A stretch of 55,472 bases of DNA. Origin: Gallionellales bacterium GWA2_60_142 (lineage in GTDB: Bacteria > Pseudomonadota > Gammaproteobacteria > Burkholderiales > Gallionellaceae). This document shows, piece after piece, positions 33,076 to 41,825 of the stretch. A program made the position numbers and the translations under genes. Under the pieces are notes generated by a model, which made no database searches, was not told the DNA's origin, and saw nothing but the letters and a program-made list of their open reading frames with translations. Location of the stretch: contig MGWR01000045.1 in assembly GCA_001801085.1 (NCBI GenBank), positions 1-55,472 on the forward strand. Reading direction: 5' to 3'. How positions within the stretch are numbered: position 1 is the first letter of the stretch; the number at the start of each line of letters is the position of its first letter.

Positions 33076-34545
33076 ATGACGACAAGCGACATCCTGAAAG
33101 AACTGCAACCCCACTCCGTCTGGACCCACTTCGCCACGCTGTGCGAGATTCCGCGTCCCTCATATCGCGAGGCCGCGCTGATCGAACACCTGATGGCCTG
33201 GTCGAATGCGCGCGGCATCGATGCCGTTGTCGATGGCGTCGGCAACCTGATCCTGAAGAAGCCTGCCAGCCCCGGTTGCGAGTCCATGCCCGGCGTGATC
33301 CTGCAAGGCCACCTCGACATGGTGTGTCAGGCCAATGCCGGCACGCAGCATGACTTCGAGCGCGATGCCATCGACGCCGTCGTGCGCGACGGCTGGGTGA
33401 TCGCGGAGAACACCACGCTTGGCGCGGATAACGGCATAGGCGTAGCGCTCGCGCTGGCCGCGCTGGAAGAGCCGAATCTTGTGCATCCGCCGCTGGAGGT
33501 GCTGCTGACAATCAACGAGGAGTCCGGCATGGACGGCGCACGCGGCCTTGCGCCCGGCACGCTGAGCGGCAAGACGTTAATCAATCTCGACACAGAGGAA
33601 TGGAGGCATTTCTATCTGGGCTGCGCGGGCGGCGTGGATGTGGAGGTGCGCCATGATTGCGCGCAGGAAAACGTACTCACCGACTATGCGCTGCTGCGCT
33701 TCGACGTGTCCGGCTTGCGCGGCGGCCACTCCGGCATCGACATCCACCTCGGTCGCGGCAATGCAATCAAGCTGCTGGCGGAGGCGTTGCGCGATCTGGC
33801 CGCACACTCCGATGTGCGCCTGATCGAACTGAAAGGCGGCAGCGCGCGCAACGCGATTCCGCGCGAGGCGTATGCGGTGTGCGCGTTGCCCGCCGGAATC
33901 GCGGCAAGCATGGACGAATGGGTGCGGCATCGGCATGAGGCATGGAAGCAGCGCTTCGCCGAGGCGGACGCGAACGTGTCGTTCACCTGCCAGCATTTCG
34001 ACACACCGCCGGACACCGCCATCGCGAACGCGGAGCGCGACCGCCTGCTCGCCTTCCTCGACACGGCCTTTAACGGCGTCTCCCGCGTCAGCGACGATTT
34101 TCCCGGCGTGACCGACACCTCCGATAACCTCGGCGTATGCGCGCTGGCGCAGGGAGAATTCAACGCGACGTTCAAGGTGCGCTCGCTGCAAGACGCACGC
34201 GCCGATGCGCTGGCCGACAAGCTGGTTGCACATGCGTCGTCCTTCGGATTGCAGGCATGGAAGGACGGCGCATATCCGGGCTGGACACCGAACCCGGCTT
34301 CGCCTCTGCTCGCGCTGTGCCGGCGCGTCTACACGAAACAATTCGGCGAGCCCGCCGGATTGCAAGTAATCCATGCGGGACTGGAATGCGGCCTGCTCGC
34401 GGCCAGCCATCCGCATCTGGACATGATCTCGTTCGGGCCGGATATACGCGGCGCACATGCGCCGGGCGAACGCGTCGAGATCGAGTCCGTCGCGCGCTGC
34501 TGGACGCTGCTGAAGGCGGTGCTGCAGGCGCTCGCGCAGGCCTGA
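33076..34545 (+). CDS. pepD: aminoacyl-histidine dipeptidase (M20/PepD)
   Basis: A 489-aa cytosolic metallopeptidase of family M20. Zinc ligands sit in QGHLDMVCQ (His, then Asp), TLGADNGIGVA, INEESGMDGARGL (catalytic Glu pair) and INLDTEEW. The dimerisation lid lies between about 210 and 370 (RGGHSGIDIHLGRGNAIKLL). Length equals E. coli PepD (485). It hydrolyses Xaa-His and other dipeptides such as carnosine. Monocistronic. Confidence 0.93.
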   Translation: MTTSDILKELQPHSVWTHFATLCEIPRPSYREAALIEHLMAWSNARGIDAVVDGVGNLILKKPASPGCESMPGVILQGHLDMVCQANAGTQHDFERDAIDAVVRDGWVIAENTTLGADNGIGVALALAALEEPNLVHPPLEVLLTINEESGMDGARGLAPGTLSGKTLINLDTEEWRHFYLGCAGGVDVEVRHDCAQENVLTDYALLRFDVSGLRGGHSGIDIHLGRGNAIKLLAEALRDLAAHSDVRLIELKGGSARNAIPREAYAVCALPAGIAASMDEWVRHRHEAWKQRFAEADANVSFTCQHFDTPPDTAIANAERDRLLAFLDTAFNGVSRVSDDFPGVTDTSDNLGVCALAQGEFNATFKVRSLQDARADALADKLVAHASSFGLQAWKDGAYPGWTPNPASPLLALCRRVYTKQFGEPAGLQVIHAGLECGLLAASHPHLDMISFGPDIRGAHAPGERVEIESVARCWTLLKAVLQALAQA

Positions 34546-34577
34546 ATCGCCGGTGCGGACGCTTGCGCGCGTGAGCT

Positions 34578-35417
34578 TTAGCCGAACAGGTTGGCCACCA
34601 GCGTATATTGGCTGATGGCGCGGACCGTCTGCTGAATGTTGGTGCCGCTCGTCAGCGCTTCGGCAAGCAGCAGGTTATCGAACGAGCCGTTGCTGTCGCT
34701 GCTTTGCGCCGAAGAAAAAAGCCCGTCGCCCAAGAGCGTCATGCTGGAAGAGACCTGTGCCAGCGTGGCAAGGGAGGAATACTGTCCGACTCCTTGTTCG
34801 GCAAAACTCCCTCCCAATTCGCCGAATGCGTTCGCAGCTTCAGACAGCAGCGAAAACGCGCCCGCAGCATCGGCATCGAAAGCCGACTGAAGTTGGTTCA
34901 GGTCGATGCTCAGCCGCCCGCCCCCGCCGGGGAACGTAGCGGGCTGGAACGTAATCCCGAGTTGCGACAGCTTGGTCAGCGCAGAACTGCCGTTCGCATA
35001 GTCGGCCTGCGCCTGCGCATCCAGCGATTGGCTCAGGCCTTGCACGAACGTAGTGCTTCCGCCCGGCAGAATGTTCGTGATGCCGATGTCGGCTATGGTG
35101 TTCTGCAGGCCGTTGAAGACATCGATAAAGCTTTGCACTTCCGCGGCAAGGCTGGCAAAGTCTGTGCCGAAGTTCGTGCCCCCGCCGCTCGTTGCCGAAC
35201 CCGGGTTCAGGGCTTGCAGATGCTCCTGGAACCGGGTGGCGGCAGACAACAACCGACCCAGCCCGGAAAGCTCGACGGTCGTCGATGTGCTGTCGAACAA
35301 AACACCCGATGAAAGACTCAAGCCGCTTGCCCGCAACGCGGCTGACGGAGCAATGACCCCACTCGCAAAGATGTTGGCAAGTGGACTGCTGGCGTTGATT
35401 CCCGCTATAGAATTCAT
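34578..35417 (-). CDS. FliD-like protein of unknown role, orphan
   Basis: A 279-aa protein, rich in Ser, Ala, Gly and Asn, without Cys. The centre and C-terminus recall flagellar filament cap protein FliD: SFIDVFNGLQNTIADI, SALTKLSQLGITFQP, and GRLSIDLNQLQSAFDADAAGAFSLLSEAANAF. It lacks the N-terminal coiled-coil and length of FliD (about 450+). No flagellar gene is near. Such short FliD/hook-like proteins are found as orphans in proteobacteria. Could be a secreted filament or surface protein; function not established. Confidence 0.6.
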   Translation of the reverse strand: MNSIAGINASSPLANIFASGVIAPSAALRASGLSLSSGVLFDSTSTTVELSGLGRLLSAATRFQEHLQALNPGSATSGGGTNFGTDFASLAAEVQSFIDVFNGLQNTIADIGITNILPGGSTTFVQGLSQSLDAQAQADYANGSSALTKLSQLGITFQPATFPGGGGRLSIDLNQLQSAFDADAAGAFSLLSEAANAFGELGGSFAEQGVGQYSSLATLAQVSSSMTLLGDGLFSSAQSSDSNGSFDNLLLAEALTSGTNIQQTVRAISQYTLVANLFG

Positions 35418-35570
35418 GGCGACCTCCCGATGAGGTTTGCCGGCAAGCCTGATAGCTCACCTGAACTTGTTTGAATGCGACGGGAAGGCAAAAGTTTCAT
35501 GCGGCTGGCGAACGAAGCTGCATTGGCAGGTCGGGCTCTGCCCACCCTACATGGGTTCGCACACACTATG

Positions 35571-36323
35571 CTAGCCGCGACCGGGCTTGACCAGCGATTC
35601 GAGAAACTCGACCGGCAGCGGGAAGACGATGGTGTTGCTCTTGTCGCCGGCGATGGCGTTGAGGGTCTGCAGGTAGCGCAACTGCATGGCCTGCGGCGAT
35701 TGCGCCAGTACTAGCGCAGCCTGCAACAGTTTCTCGGAGGCCTGCAATTCGCCCTCGGCATGGATCACCTTGGCGCGCCGTTCGCGCTCGGCCTCGGCCT
35801 GTTTCGCGATGGCGCGCACCATGGACTCGTCGATGTCCACATGCTTGATCTCCACGTTGGCCACCTTGACGCCCCATGCATCGGTCTGCGCGTCGAGGAT
35901 CTGCTGGATATCGACGTTCAGGCGTTCGCGCTCGGCCAGCATATCGTCCAGCTCGTGCTTGCCCAGCACCGAACGCAGCGTGGTCTGCGCCAGTTGCGAA
36001 ATGGCCTCGATGAAATTCTCCACCTGGATGATGGCCTTCTGCGGATCGACGACGCGGAAATACACCACCGCATTCACCTTCACCGAGACGTTGTCGCGCG
36101 AGATCACGTCCTGGCTGGGCACATCCATCACGATCACGCGCAGATCCACCCGCACCATCTGCTGTATGCCCGGCAGGACGACGACGAGGCCGGGGCCTTT
36201 CACTCTCCAGAAACGTCCCAACATGAACACCACGCCGCGCTCGTATTCGCGCAGGATGCGGAAGCTCGATACCGCGAGGAAGACAAGCAGCAGCAAGCCG
36301 CTCCAGCCAAAATTCCAGATCAT
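35571..36323 (-). CDS. slipin (stomatin/prohibitin-like SPFH protein)
   Basis: A 250-aa membrane-anchored SPFH protein. MIWNFGWSGLLLLVFLAVSSF is the N-terminal hydrophobic hairpin; ILREYERGVVFMLGRFWRVKGPG and VPSQDVISRDNVSVKVNAVVYFRV are the stomatin core; the helical tail ends with NTIVFPLPVEFLESLV. It forms oligomeric membrane microdomain scaffolds. Its ATG overlaps the stop of the NfeD gene (ATGA), the standard slipin-NfeD operon in which the protease partner cleaves the slipin C-terminus. Confidence 0.93.
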   Translation of the reverse strand: MIWNFGWSGLLLLVFLAVSSFRILREYERGVVFMLGRFWRVKGPGLVVVLPGIQQMVRVDLRVIVMDVPSQDVISRDNVSVKVNAVVYFRVVDPQKAIIQVENFIEAISQLAQTTLRSVLGKHELDDMLAERERLNVDIQQILDAQTDAWGVKVANVEIKHVDIDESMVRAIAKQAEAERERRAKVIHAEGELQASEKLLQAALVLAQSPQAMQLRYLQTLNAIAGDKSNTIVFPLPVEFLESLVKPGRG

Positions 36324-37681
36324 GATCCATCTCCTTTCCGTTCCGTTTGCACCACCAGGGTAAGCCCATCCACCGCCGTTATCCTCGCCCGCTCGCCGCG
36401 CTTCATCGCGGCATCGCTGCGCGCCTGCCAGCGTTCGCCGAAGGCCAGCACCCAGCCCTGGCCTTCGAAATCGTCGAGCGCTTCCGCCGTGCCGCCCAGC
36501 ATCGCTTCCGCGCCGGAGACCACCGGCCGCCGCCGCGCGCGTAGCGCGAAGGAGCCGATGCCGGCCAGCACCAGCGCGCTGGTTATCGCCAGCGGCAGCA
36601 CCAAGGCGAGCGAAACCTGCAGGCCAGGCACGTCGGCGTCGATCAGCATCAGCGCGCCGACGACGAAGGCGACCGCGCCGCCTATGCCCAGCACGCCGAA
36701 GCTGGGGAAAAATGCCTCGGCCGCCATCATGCCTATGCCCGCGATCAGCAGCAGCACGCCGACCGCGTTGATCGGCAACATCGCCAGCGCATACATCGCC
36801 AGCAGCAGGCTGATGACGCCGACGATGCCGGCGACGCCGATGCCCGGGTTGTAGAACTCGAACAACAGACCGTAGACGCCCAGCATCATCAGGATCAGCG
36901 CGATGTTGGGATCGGCGACCGCCTCCAGCAGGCGTTCCTGCCAATTGCGCTCGACGGTGACGATGACGGCGCCGGCGAGGTTCAGCCGGCGTTCGCCGCC
37001 TTCCATGCCTACGTTGCGCCCGTCGGCCTGACGCAACAGGTCGGCCAGATCGGCTGCAACGAAGTCCACGACCTTCTGTTTCAGCGCATCCTCGGCCGAC
37101 AGGCTGGCCGCTTCGCGCACCGCCTTCTCCGCCCATTCGACATTGCGGTGGCGCAACTGGGCGAGGCTGCGCAAATAGGCTGCGGCATCCTGCGTGACCT
37201 TTTTCTCCATCGTGCTCCCGCTTGGTGCGCGTCCCTTGCCGTCGTCTTTCCGCTCCGGCTGCTCGCCGCCCATGCCTATGGACACCGGCGTGGCAGCACC
37301 CAGATTGGTGCCCGGCGTCATCGCGGCGATATGGCTGGCATACAGCAGATAGGTACCAGCGCTGGCGGCGCGCGCGCCGGAAGGCGAGACGTAAGTGGCC
37401 ACGGGCACGGGCGAGGCGAGGATGGCCTGGATCATTTCGCGCATCGAGGTATCGAGTCCGCCCGGCGTGTTGATCTTGAGCACCAGCAGTTCCGCCTGCG
37501 ACTCCCTGGCCTGTTCCAGCGCACGCAGAAAATACGCGGATGTAGGCGGACTGATCGCGCCGTCTATCCCGGCGACTACGACCGTTCCGGCTGTCGCTCC
37601 AAACGACAGCGACAACAGCAGCGCGACCCGGCAAAGCAGTCTTCTCGTCGCGCCGTTTTCGAACCATAGTGACATCGCCAC
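36320..37681 (-). CDS. NfeD-family (1b type) membrane serine protease
   Basis: A 453-aa protein with signal peptide. ClpP-like protease domain about 33-240: VLKINTPGGLDTSMREMI as oxyanion region, ARAASAGTYLLYASH with nucleophile Ser107, TPGTNLGAATPV next, and a Lys pair at about 168 (MEKKVTQDAAAY) as base. Then four or more TM helices (ALILMMLGVYGLLFEFYNPG onward) and a C-terminal OB-fold (GWVLAFGERWQARSD...GLTLVVQ). Long NfeD proteins with this layout act with the adjacent slipin. Confidence 0.93.
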   Translation of the reverse strand: MAMSLWFENGATRRLLCRVALLLSLSFGATAGTVVVAGIDGAISPPTSAYFLRALEQARESQAELLVLKINTPGGLDTSMREMIQAILASPVPVATYVSPSGARAASAGTYLLYASHIAAMTPGTNLGAATPVSIGMGGEQPERKDDGKGRAPSGSTMEKKVTQDAAAYLRSLAQLRHRNVEWAEKAVREAASLSAEDALKQKVVDFVAADLADLLRQADGRNVGMEGGERRLNLAGAVIVTVERNWQERLLEAVADPNIALILMMLGVYGLLFEFYNPGIGVAGIVGVISLLLAMYALAMLPINAVGVLLLIAGIGMMAAEAFFPSFGVLGIGGAVAFVVGALMLIDADVPGLQVSLALVLPLAITSALVLAGIGSFALRARRRPVVSGAEAMLGGTAEALDDFEGQGWVLAFGERWQARSDAAMKRGERARITAVDGLTLVVQTERKGDGS

Positions 37682-37911
37682 TCCCGCACGTTCATCGTCA
37701 TGCAGAAGTTATATGCGCCGGACAACAGTGCGGCAATACGCAGAATTGCCCATATTGCCCGGCGCTAAAACGCTGCTTCGAGAAGGCCTGCAAAGCAGGT
37801 ATAGTGCATAACTTGGCTCTGCGTCGAACAGATGCAGAGGCACATTAAGTGCCCGATCCCATTCGAATAATCCGGCATGCACCAACTTGATAACGAGCGT
37901 CCCGTAACACC

Positions 37912-39072
37912 ATGAATCTCGACCCACGCACATTGCTGTTTGCACTCATCCTGACCAACGTCATGATGGCGCTGAGTCTGTTCGTCGCCGCCGGTGGCAA
38001 GGACAAGCAACGCGACGGCATGCGTCTCTGGGCGATGGCGATGCTGCTGGAGACCCTGACCTGGATACTGGTCGCTGCACGCGGCGCGATCCCGGATGTG
38101 CTTTCCCTCGTCGTCGCCAATGGTTTCAAGGCCGGCGCCCATGCACTGGCCCTCGCGGCCGTTTGCGAATTCCAGCGACGCTCGGCACCGCGCTGGCAGT
38201 ACTTCGTCCCGGTTGCACTGACGATGGTGATGGCCGCACTACTGGCCGACGACATACGCGGCCGCTTCGTCTGGGGCGGCCTGATCTTTGCCTTTCAGTT
38301 GGTGTTGATCGCGCGCATGCTGCTATCCGACAAGGAGACCCGCGCTGGACGCGCATGGCGTTTGCTGTTCGGCGGAATCGTCGGGATGCTGCTGGTGCTG
38401 GGGCTGCGCGCCGCGGCCGCATTGTCCGGTTACGGCGAATTCGCGCAGCCGCAGAACGCCATCGCACCGCATCCGGTGCAAATCGTTTCCTTCATCGCCA
38501 TCATGGCGACCGCACTGATCGGTTCGGTCGGTTTCATATTGATGGTCAAGGAACGCACTGACCGCGAAATCATGGAACTGGCGATGACCGACAGCCTCAC
38601 CGGCATCCCCAACCGGCGCGCGCTGATGGAATTGGCCGAGCATGCCCTGGCCCGGCGCGGAAGTTCGCCGATGACCCTGCTGATGATAGACGTGGATCAT
38701 TTCAAGCGCATCAACGACACCCACGGCCACCCCGCCGGCGATGCGGTGTTGCGCCAGGTCGCCCGCCGGCTGGCAGGACGGTTGCGCGGCGGCGACGTAC
38801 TGGGCCGTTACGGCGGCGAGGAATTCTGCGTGCTCGCACCCGACACCGATGCCGAGGGCGCGATGACGCTAGCCGAATCCTTGCGCGACATCATCGCATT
38901 CAGGCCGCTGACCACCGATCTGGGCGAACTGCAAGTCACGGTAAGCATCGGCGTTGCGTGCTGCCCTGACGATAAATCGAGGGAACTCAAGGATCTGCTG
39001 GCGGAAGCCGACGCCGCGCTCTACGCCGCCAAGGAAGCCGGTCGCAACCGGGTGGTCAGCTTCACGTGCTGA
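37912..39072 (+). CDS. membrane-bound diguanylate cyclase
   Basis: A 386-aa protein with six or so hydrophobic segments in residues 1-212, then a GGDEF domain. Substrate-site residues are in MTDSLTGIPNRRAL and LLMIDVDHFKRINDTHGH; the signature is GGEEF at 301-305. The allosteric inhibition site RxxD is present (Arg292, Asp295), five residues before the signature, so the enzyme is likely active and product-inhibited. It makes c-di-GMP in response to an unknown signal sensed by the membrane part. Monocistronic. Confidence 0.93.
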   Translation: MNLDPRTLLFALILTNVMMALSLFVAAGGKDKQRDGMRLWAMAMLLETLTWILVAARGAIPDVLSLVVANGFKAGAHALALAAVCEFQRRSAPRWQYFVPVALTMVMAALLADDIRGRFVWGGLIFAFQLVLIARMLLSDKETRAGRAWRLLFGGIVGMLLVLGLRAAAALSGYGEFAQPQNAIAPHPVQIVSFIAIMATALIGSVGFILMVKERTDREIMELAMTDSLTGIPNRRALMELAEHALARRGSSPMTLLMIDVDHFKRINDTHGHPAGDAVLRQVARRLAGRLRGGDVLGRYGGEEFCVLAPDTDAEGAMTLAESLRDIIAFRPLTTDLGELQVTVSIGVACCPDDKSRELKDLLAEADAALYAAKEAGRNRVVSFTC

Positions 39073-39089
39073 GTTCCTAGATTTGCAGG

Positions 39090-39114
39090 ATGGGTTGAGT
39101 AACGCGTTACCCAT
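39090..39114. repeat. inverted repeat ATGGGT...ACCCAT with GTAACGCGTTAC centre
   Basis: Near-perfect palindrome right after the diguanylate cyclase gene; related in sequence to the GGGTTA/TAACCC repeat at 21585. Marks the left edge of the AT-richer islet. Confidence 0.55.
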
Positions 39115-39271
39115 CAAGCGTACTGACGACACCACTCATCGACTGCTCCTCGGCCATTGCGGTCGTTGGGGTCTTGAGGGAAGTTACTTCCGCTTCGTGC
39201 CAGTAGCGGCTATTCCTCCGGCACTAGTATTCCCATGTGGTCAAAACAATTCGATTCCGGTACATTGGGCT

Positions 39272-40963
39272 ATGCATTGCATCAACTCATTCTTGGGCAT
39301 CTGCTTCGCCCCGGTCACTACCACGGCAAGCCTATTTGGCTTTAAGGATTTTATTGCCGCGCTCGCCTTGCTTGTCATCATCTACACGATTTCCGACATT
39401 CGCTATCGGTTCCGCATTTCTGTTTCGCCCACACCACTTTTTAAGATCAGTTACGTGCTCATCATTCTGATTGGATTTGGAACGCTGGCGACGGATATCT
39501 GGATCAGCGAGAAATTGCCCGTGCCTGAAATTATCATCATCACGGCTGCAATCTGGCAAGGTATCTTAGCTGCACTGTTCCTTGGATTGGTTATCACGTG
39601 GATGCACTACGCCTTTATCAAGCCGCCGATCTATGGTCGGAACAACTACCAAAAGTACGCGCAGGAGCTTTATCGCATAGTGTTGAAAGGTTCGGATGCC
39701 GAACTTCCGGTTATCGCACATGAACTCGCGGCATCTGCCGAGTCGCTGGTTACGCTAGCAGCAGGGCTAAAAAGGGCCGAAGAGAATCTAAAGCCTTGCG
39801 CCGAAAGTTACGCAAACGACATGTTGCTACTTATCGCCAACCGTAGGTTTTGTCGCCACTTAGTCGCTTCATCGCCGTTAACGGCGATTCGTTTTCTCGA
39901 TGCTGCCACCGAATTCAAGGCGTTCCACATACCCATTGGCCTGTTTGCACAGAATGTATCTACGGAGGCAATACAGAACAAGGACTCCAGCCTATACCAT
40001 GAGGTCGAGGGCTATTACTCAGGCCTGCTCGGCTACATTAAGCCCTTTAGTCAGGCTCTTTATGGAAACTACGAACTGGTGGAGGCACTTGATAATCATT
40101 CGCCCCTCGATATTCACTTTAAGTCAGTATGGGCATGGGATGCGGATCAGTTTGAGACTTATTGTCGCGTTACGCAGATGACACTTAAGAGCTACTTGGA
40201 AGGCGGCCATTGGGGGCGGCATTCCTCCGTCTTAACCAGAGCGCTGGGCGATATTCAGGAAACTACGTGCCGCGCAATCTCGGATATCGAGATTGCGGGG
40301 GACGACTACCATGGCGACGAGTGGAACCGTCTTAGTGCGGGGATCGATTTCATCAAGGACAGCATCAATGCGATTGAAGAACTGAAACCTTCTCCTAATG
40401 CGCGTACCTTGCGGATTCGACACCGGCTGCACGATAGAATTGTGAACGAAGATTTTTACGACAGGCTTGCCGAGGCCATGTTCAAAATAATTCATTCTGC
40501 AGCTCACATCGAGGGGCCGCCTGGCAAAGCGTGGACTGTCCATCACAATTCCGTATGGGGTGAATTTTTCGGGCCCATCTACGACGGCCGAGCATGGAAA
40601 GTCGTTCAATTCAAGCTTCGGCGGCTGCTTTATGACGAGATACTGAAACTCGGATCAATGCCGAACTACAAATCGGCTCGCGTGTTAGGAATCTGTTTGA
40701 ATGTGATGGGCCTGAGTATGGGGAAGCGCTCAGGATATAACCGAGAACACGCCGCCCTTAAAGCGGCGGTACTGACATGGACACAGAGAAACTATCTGCG
40801 TCTGCGAGAAGTGAATGCCGAAATCGCCGGTAACTGCCTAATTGGAAGTATTACTTTCGATACCGAGCAATCTCGGCTCGTCAAAACATACGCAAAGGGA
40901 CTGAAGCCGGAGCCGGCTCGGGAGTACTTGCCGCTTCAGTTGCCTAGCGCGGCTCGCGCCTGA
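39272..40963 (+). CDS. membrane protein of unknown family, 563 aa, on an islet
   Basis: From ATG at 39272 (the start is uncertain; no strong ribosome site). Three hydrophobic segments lie in the first 125 residues (FIAALALLVIIYTISDI, FKISYVLIILIGFGTLATDI, IWQGILAALFLGLVITWMHY) followed by about 440 soluble, mostly helical residues with no motif I recognise. Codon use is AT-richer than the neighbours on both sides. Neither flanking gene is related, and the ends are palindromic or featureless, so this looks like an inserted single-gene islet. Membrane-anchored effectors of this form occur in defence loci, but nothing in the sequence proves that. Confidence 0.6.
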   Translation: MHCINSFLGICFAPVTTTASLFGFKDFIAALALLVIIYTISDIRYRFRISVSPTPLFKISYVLIILIGFGTLATDIWISEKLPVPEIIIITAAIWQGILAALFLGLVITWMHYAFIKPPIYGRNNYQKYAQELYRIVLKGSDAELPVIAHELAASAESLVTLAAGLKRAEENLKPCAESYANDMLLLIANRRFCRHLVASSPLTAIRFLDAATEFKAFHIPIGLFAQNVSTEAIQNKDSSLYHEVEGYYSGLLGYIKPFSQALYGNYELVEALDNHSPLDIHFKSVWAWDADQFETYCRVTQMTLKSYLEGGHWGRHSSVLTRALGDIQETTCRAISDIEIAGDDYHGDEWNRLSAGIDFIKDSINAIEELKPSPNARTLRIRHRLHDRIVNEDFYDRLAEAMFKIIHSAAHIEGPPGKAWTVHHNSVWGEFFGPIYDGRAWKVVQFKLRRLLYDEILKLGSMPNYKSARVLGICLNVMGLSMGKRSGYNREHAALKAAVLTWTQRNYLRLREVNAEIAGNCLIGSITFDTEQSRLVKTYAKGLKPEPAREYLPLQLPSAARA

Positions 40964-41123
40964 AGCTGAACGTTGACGGTCTGCTCTATGGAAAAGCGAA
41001 GGACGGTTTTGAGTCGGGAGCTGACTATCGCTCACGTTGATCTGATAGTCGGCTTAGGCCGAAAAGCCGAAGGAGCACGCCGCCGCAATTACCGACCGAG
41101 CTGCTTGTCACATTGGCTGCATC

Positions 41124-41675
41124 TCATGCGGCTGCCGGCGTTTTCAGGATCACCCTCTCCACCTGCACGCTGGCGTCTCCATCTCCCAGCCACACCTGCC
41201 CGTCCTGTATGGTGCATTGCAGATTCATCGTGCGCTGCGCCAGTTTCGCCAGCGCCTGCGTGCTCTCCGGCGGCAGGTTGATAATCGTAAGATTCTTCTG
41301 GCGCTCGAACTGCGCGCTGTTCTGCGCGTACCACATGTCGGCGACGCGACCGCCGTAGCAGTACACCACCACTTCGTCGGCGCGACCGCAGGCCTTGCGG
41401 ATCAGTTTCTCGTCGGGGATGCCGACATCGATCCACTGCTCGATTGCGCCGGTCAGATCCTTGCGCCACAGGTCAGCCTCGTCGTCGTCGGTCATGCCCT
41501 GACCGAATTCCAGGTACTCGTGCGCATGCAGCGCGAACACCAGCAGGCGCACCATCAGTCGCTCGTCGGTCTCGGATGGATGCCGCGCCAGCGTGAGCGC
41601 GTGATCCTGGTAGTAATGCCGTTCCATATCCGCGATTTGCAGATTGGCCTTGAAGATGGTTGCCTTGATTGCCAT
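41124..41675 (-). CDS. YaeQ family protein
   Basis: A 183-aa protein. MAIKATIFKANLQIADMERH, YYQDHALTLARHPSETDERLMVRLLVFALHA and KACGRADEVVVYCYGG are the fixed blocks of YaeQ, a PD-(D/E)XK-fold protein of unknown function spread in gamma- and betaproteobacteria. ATG at 41675 matches the usual N-terminus. Length is normal. It is divergent from mnmC. Confidence 0.93.
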   Translation of the reverse strand: MAIKATIFKANLQIADMERHYYQDHALTLARHPSETDERLMVRLLVFALHAHEYLEFGQGMTDDDEADLWRKDLTGAIEQWIDVGIPDEKLIRKACGRADEVVVYCYGGRVADMWYAQNSAQFERQKNLTIINLPPESTQALAKLAQRTMNLQCTIQDGQVWLGDGDASVQVERVILKTPAAA

Positions 41676-41825
41676 GGATTTCCTGTTTCTGTCTGGTGGT
41701 CGCCGCTGCGGCGGGGCGCATTGTATCGCGGAGAACGCCGATACGACGCGACTCCATCTGCGCCGCACCGCCCGTCCTGTCTGCTAGACTTCGCCGCTCT
41801 GTTCTTACACCTCTGCGCACCAGCC

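Noticed and set aside
38954..39271. Long upstream extension of the 563-aa membrane protein into the diguanylate cyclase gene.
   Set aside because: The extension overlaps the cyclase by about 120 bases and crosses a palindromic repeat; it reads as low-complexity shadow sequence.
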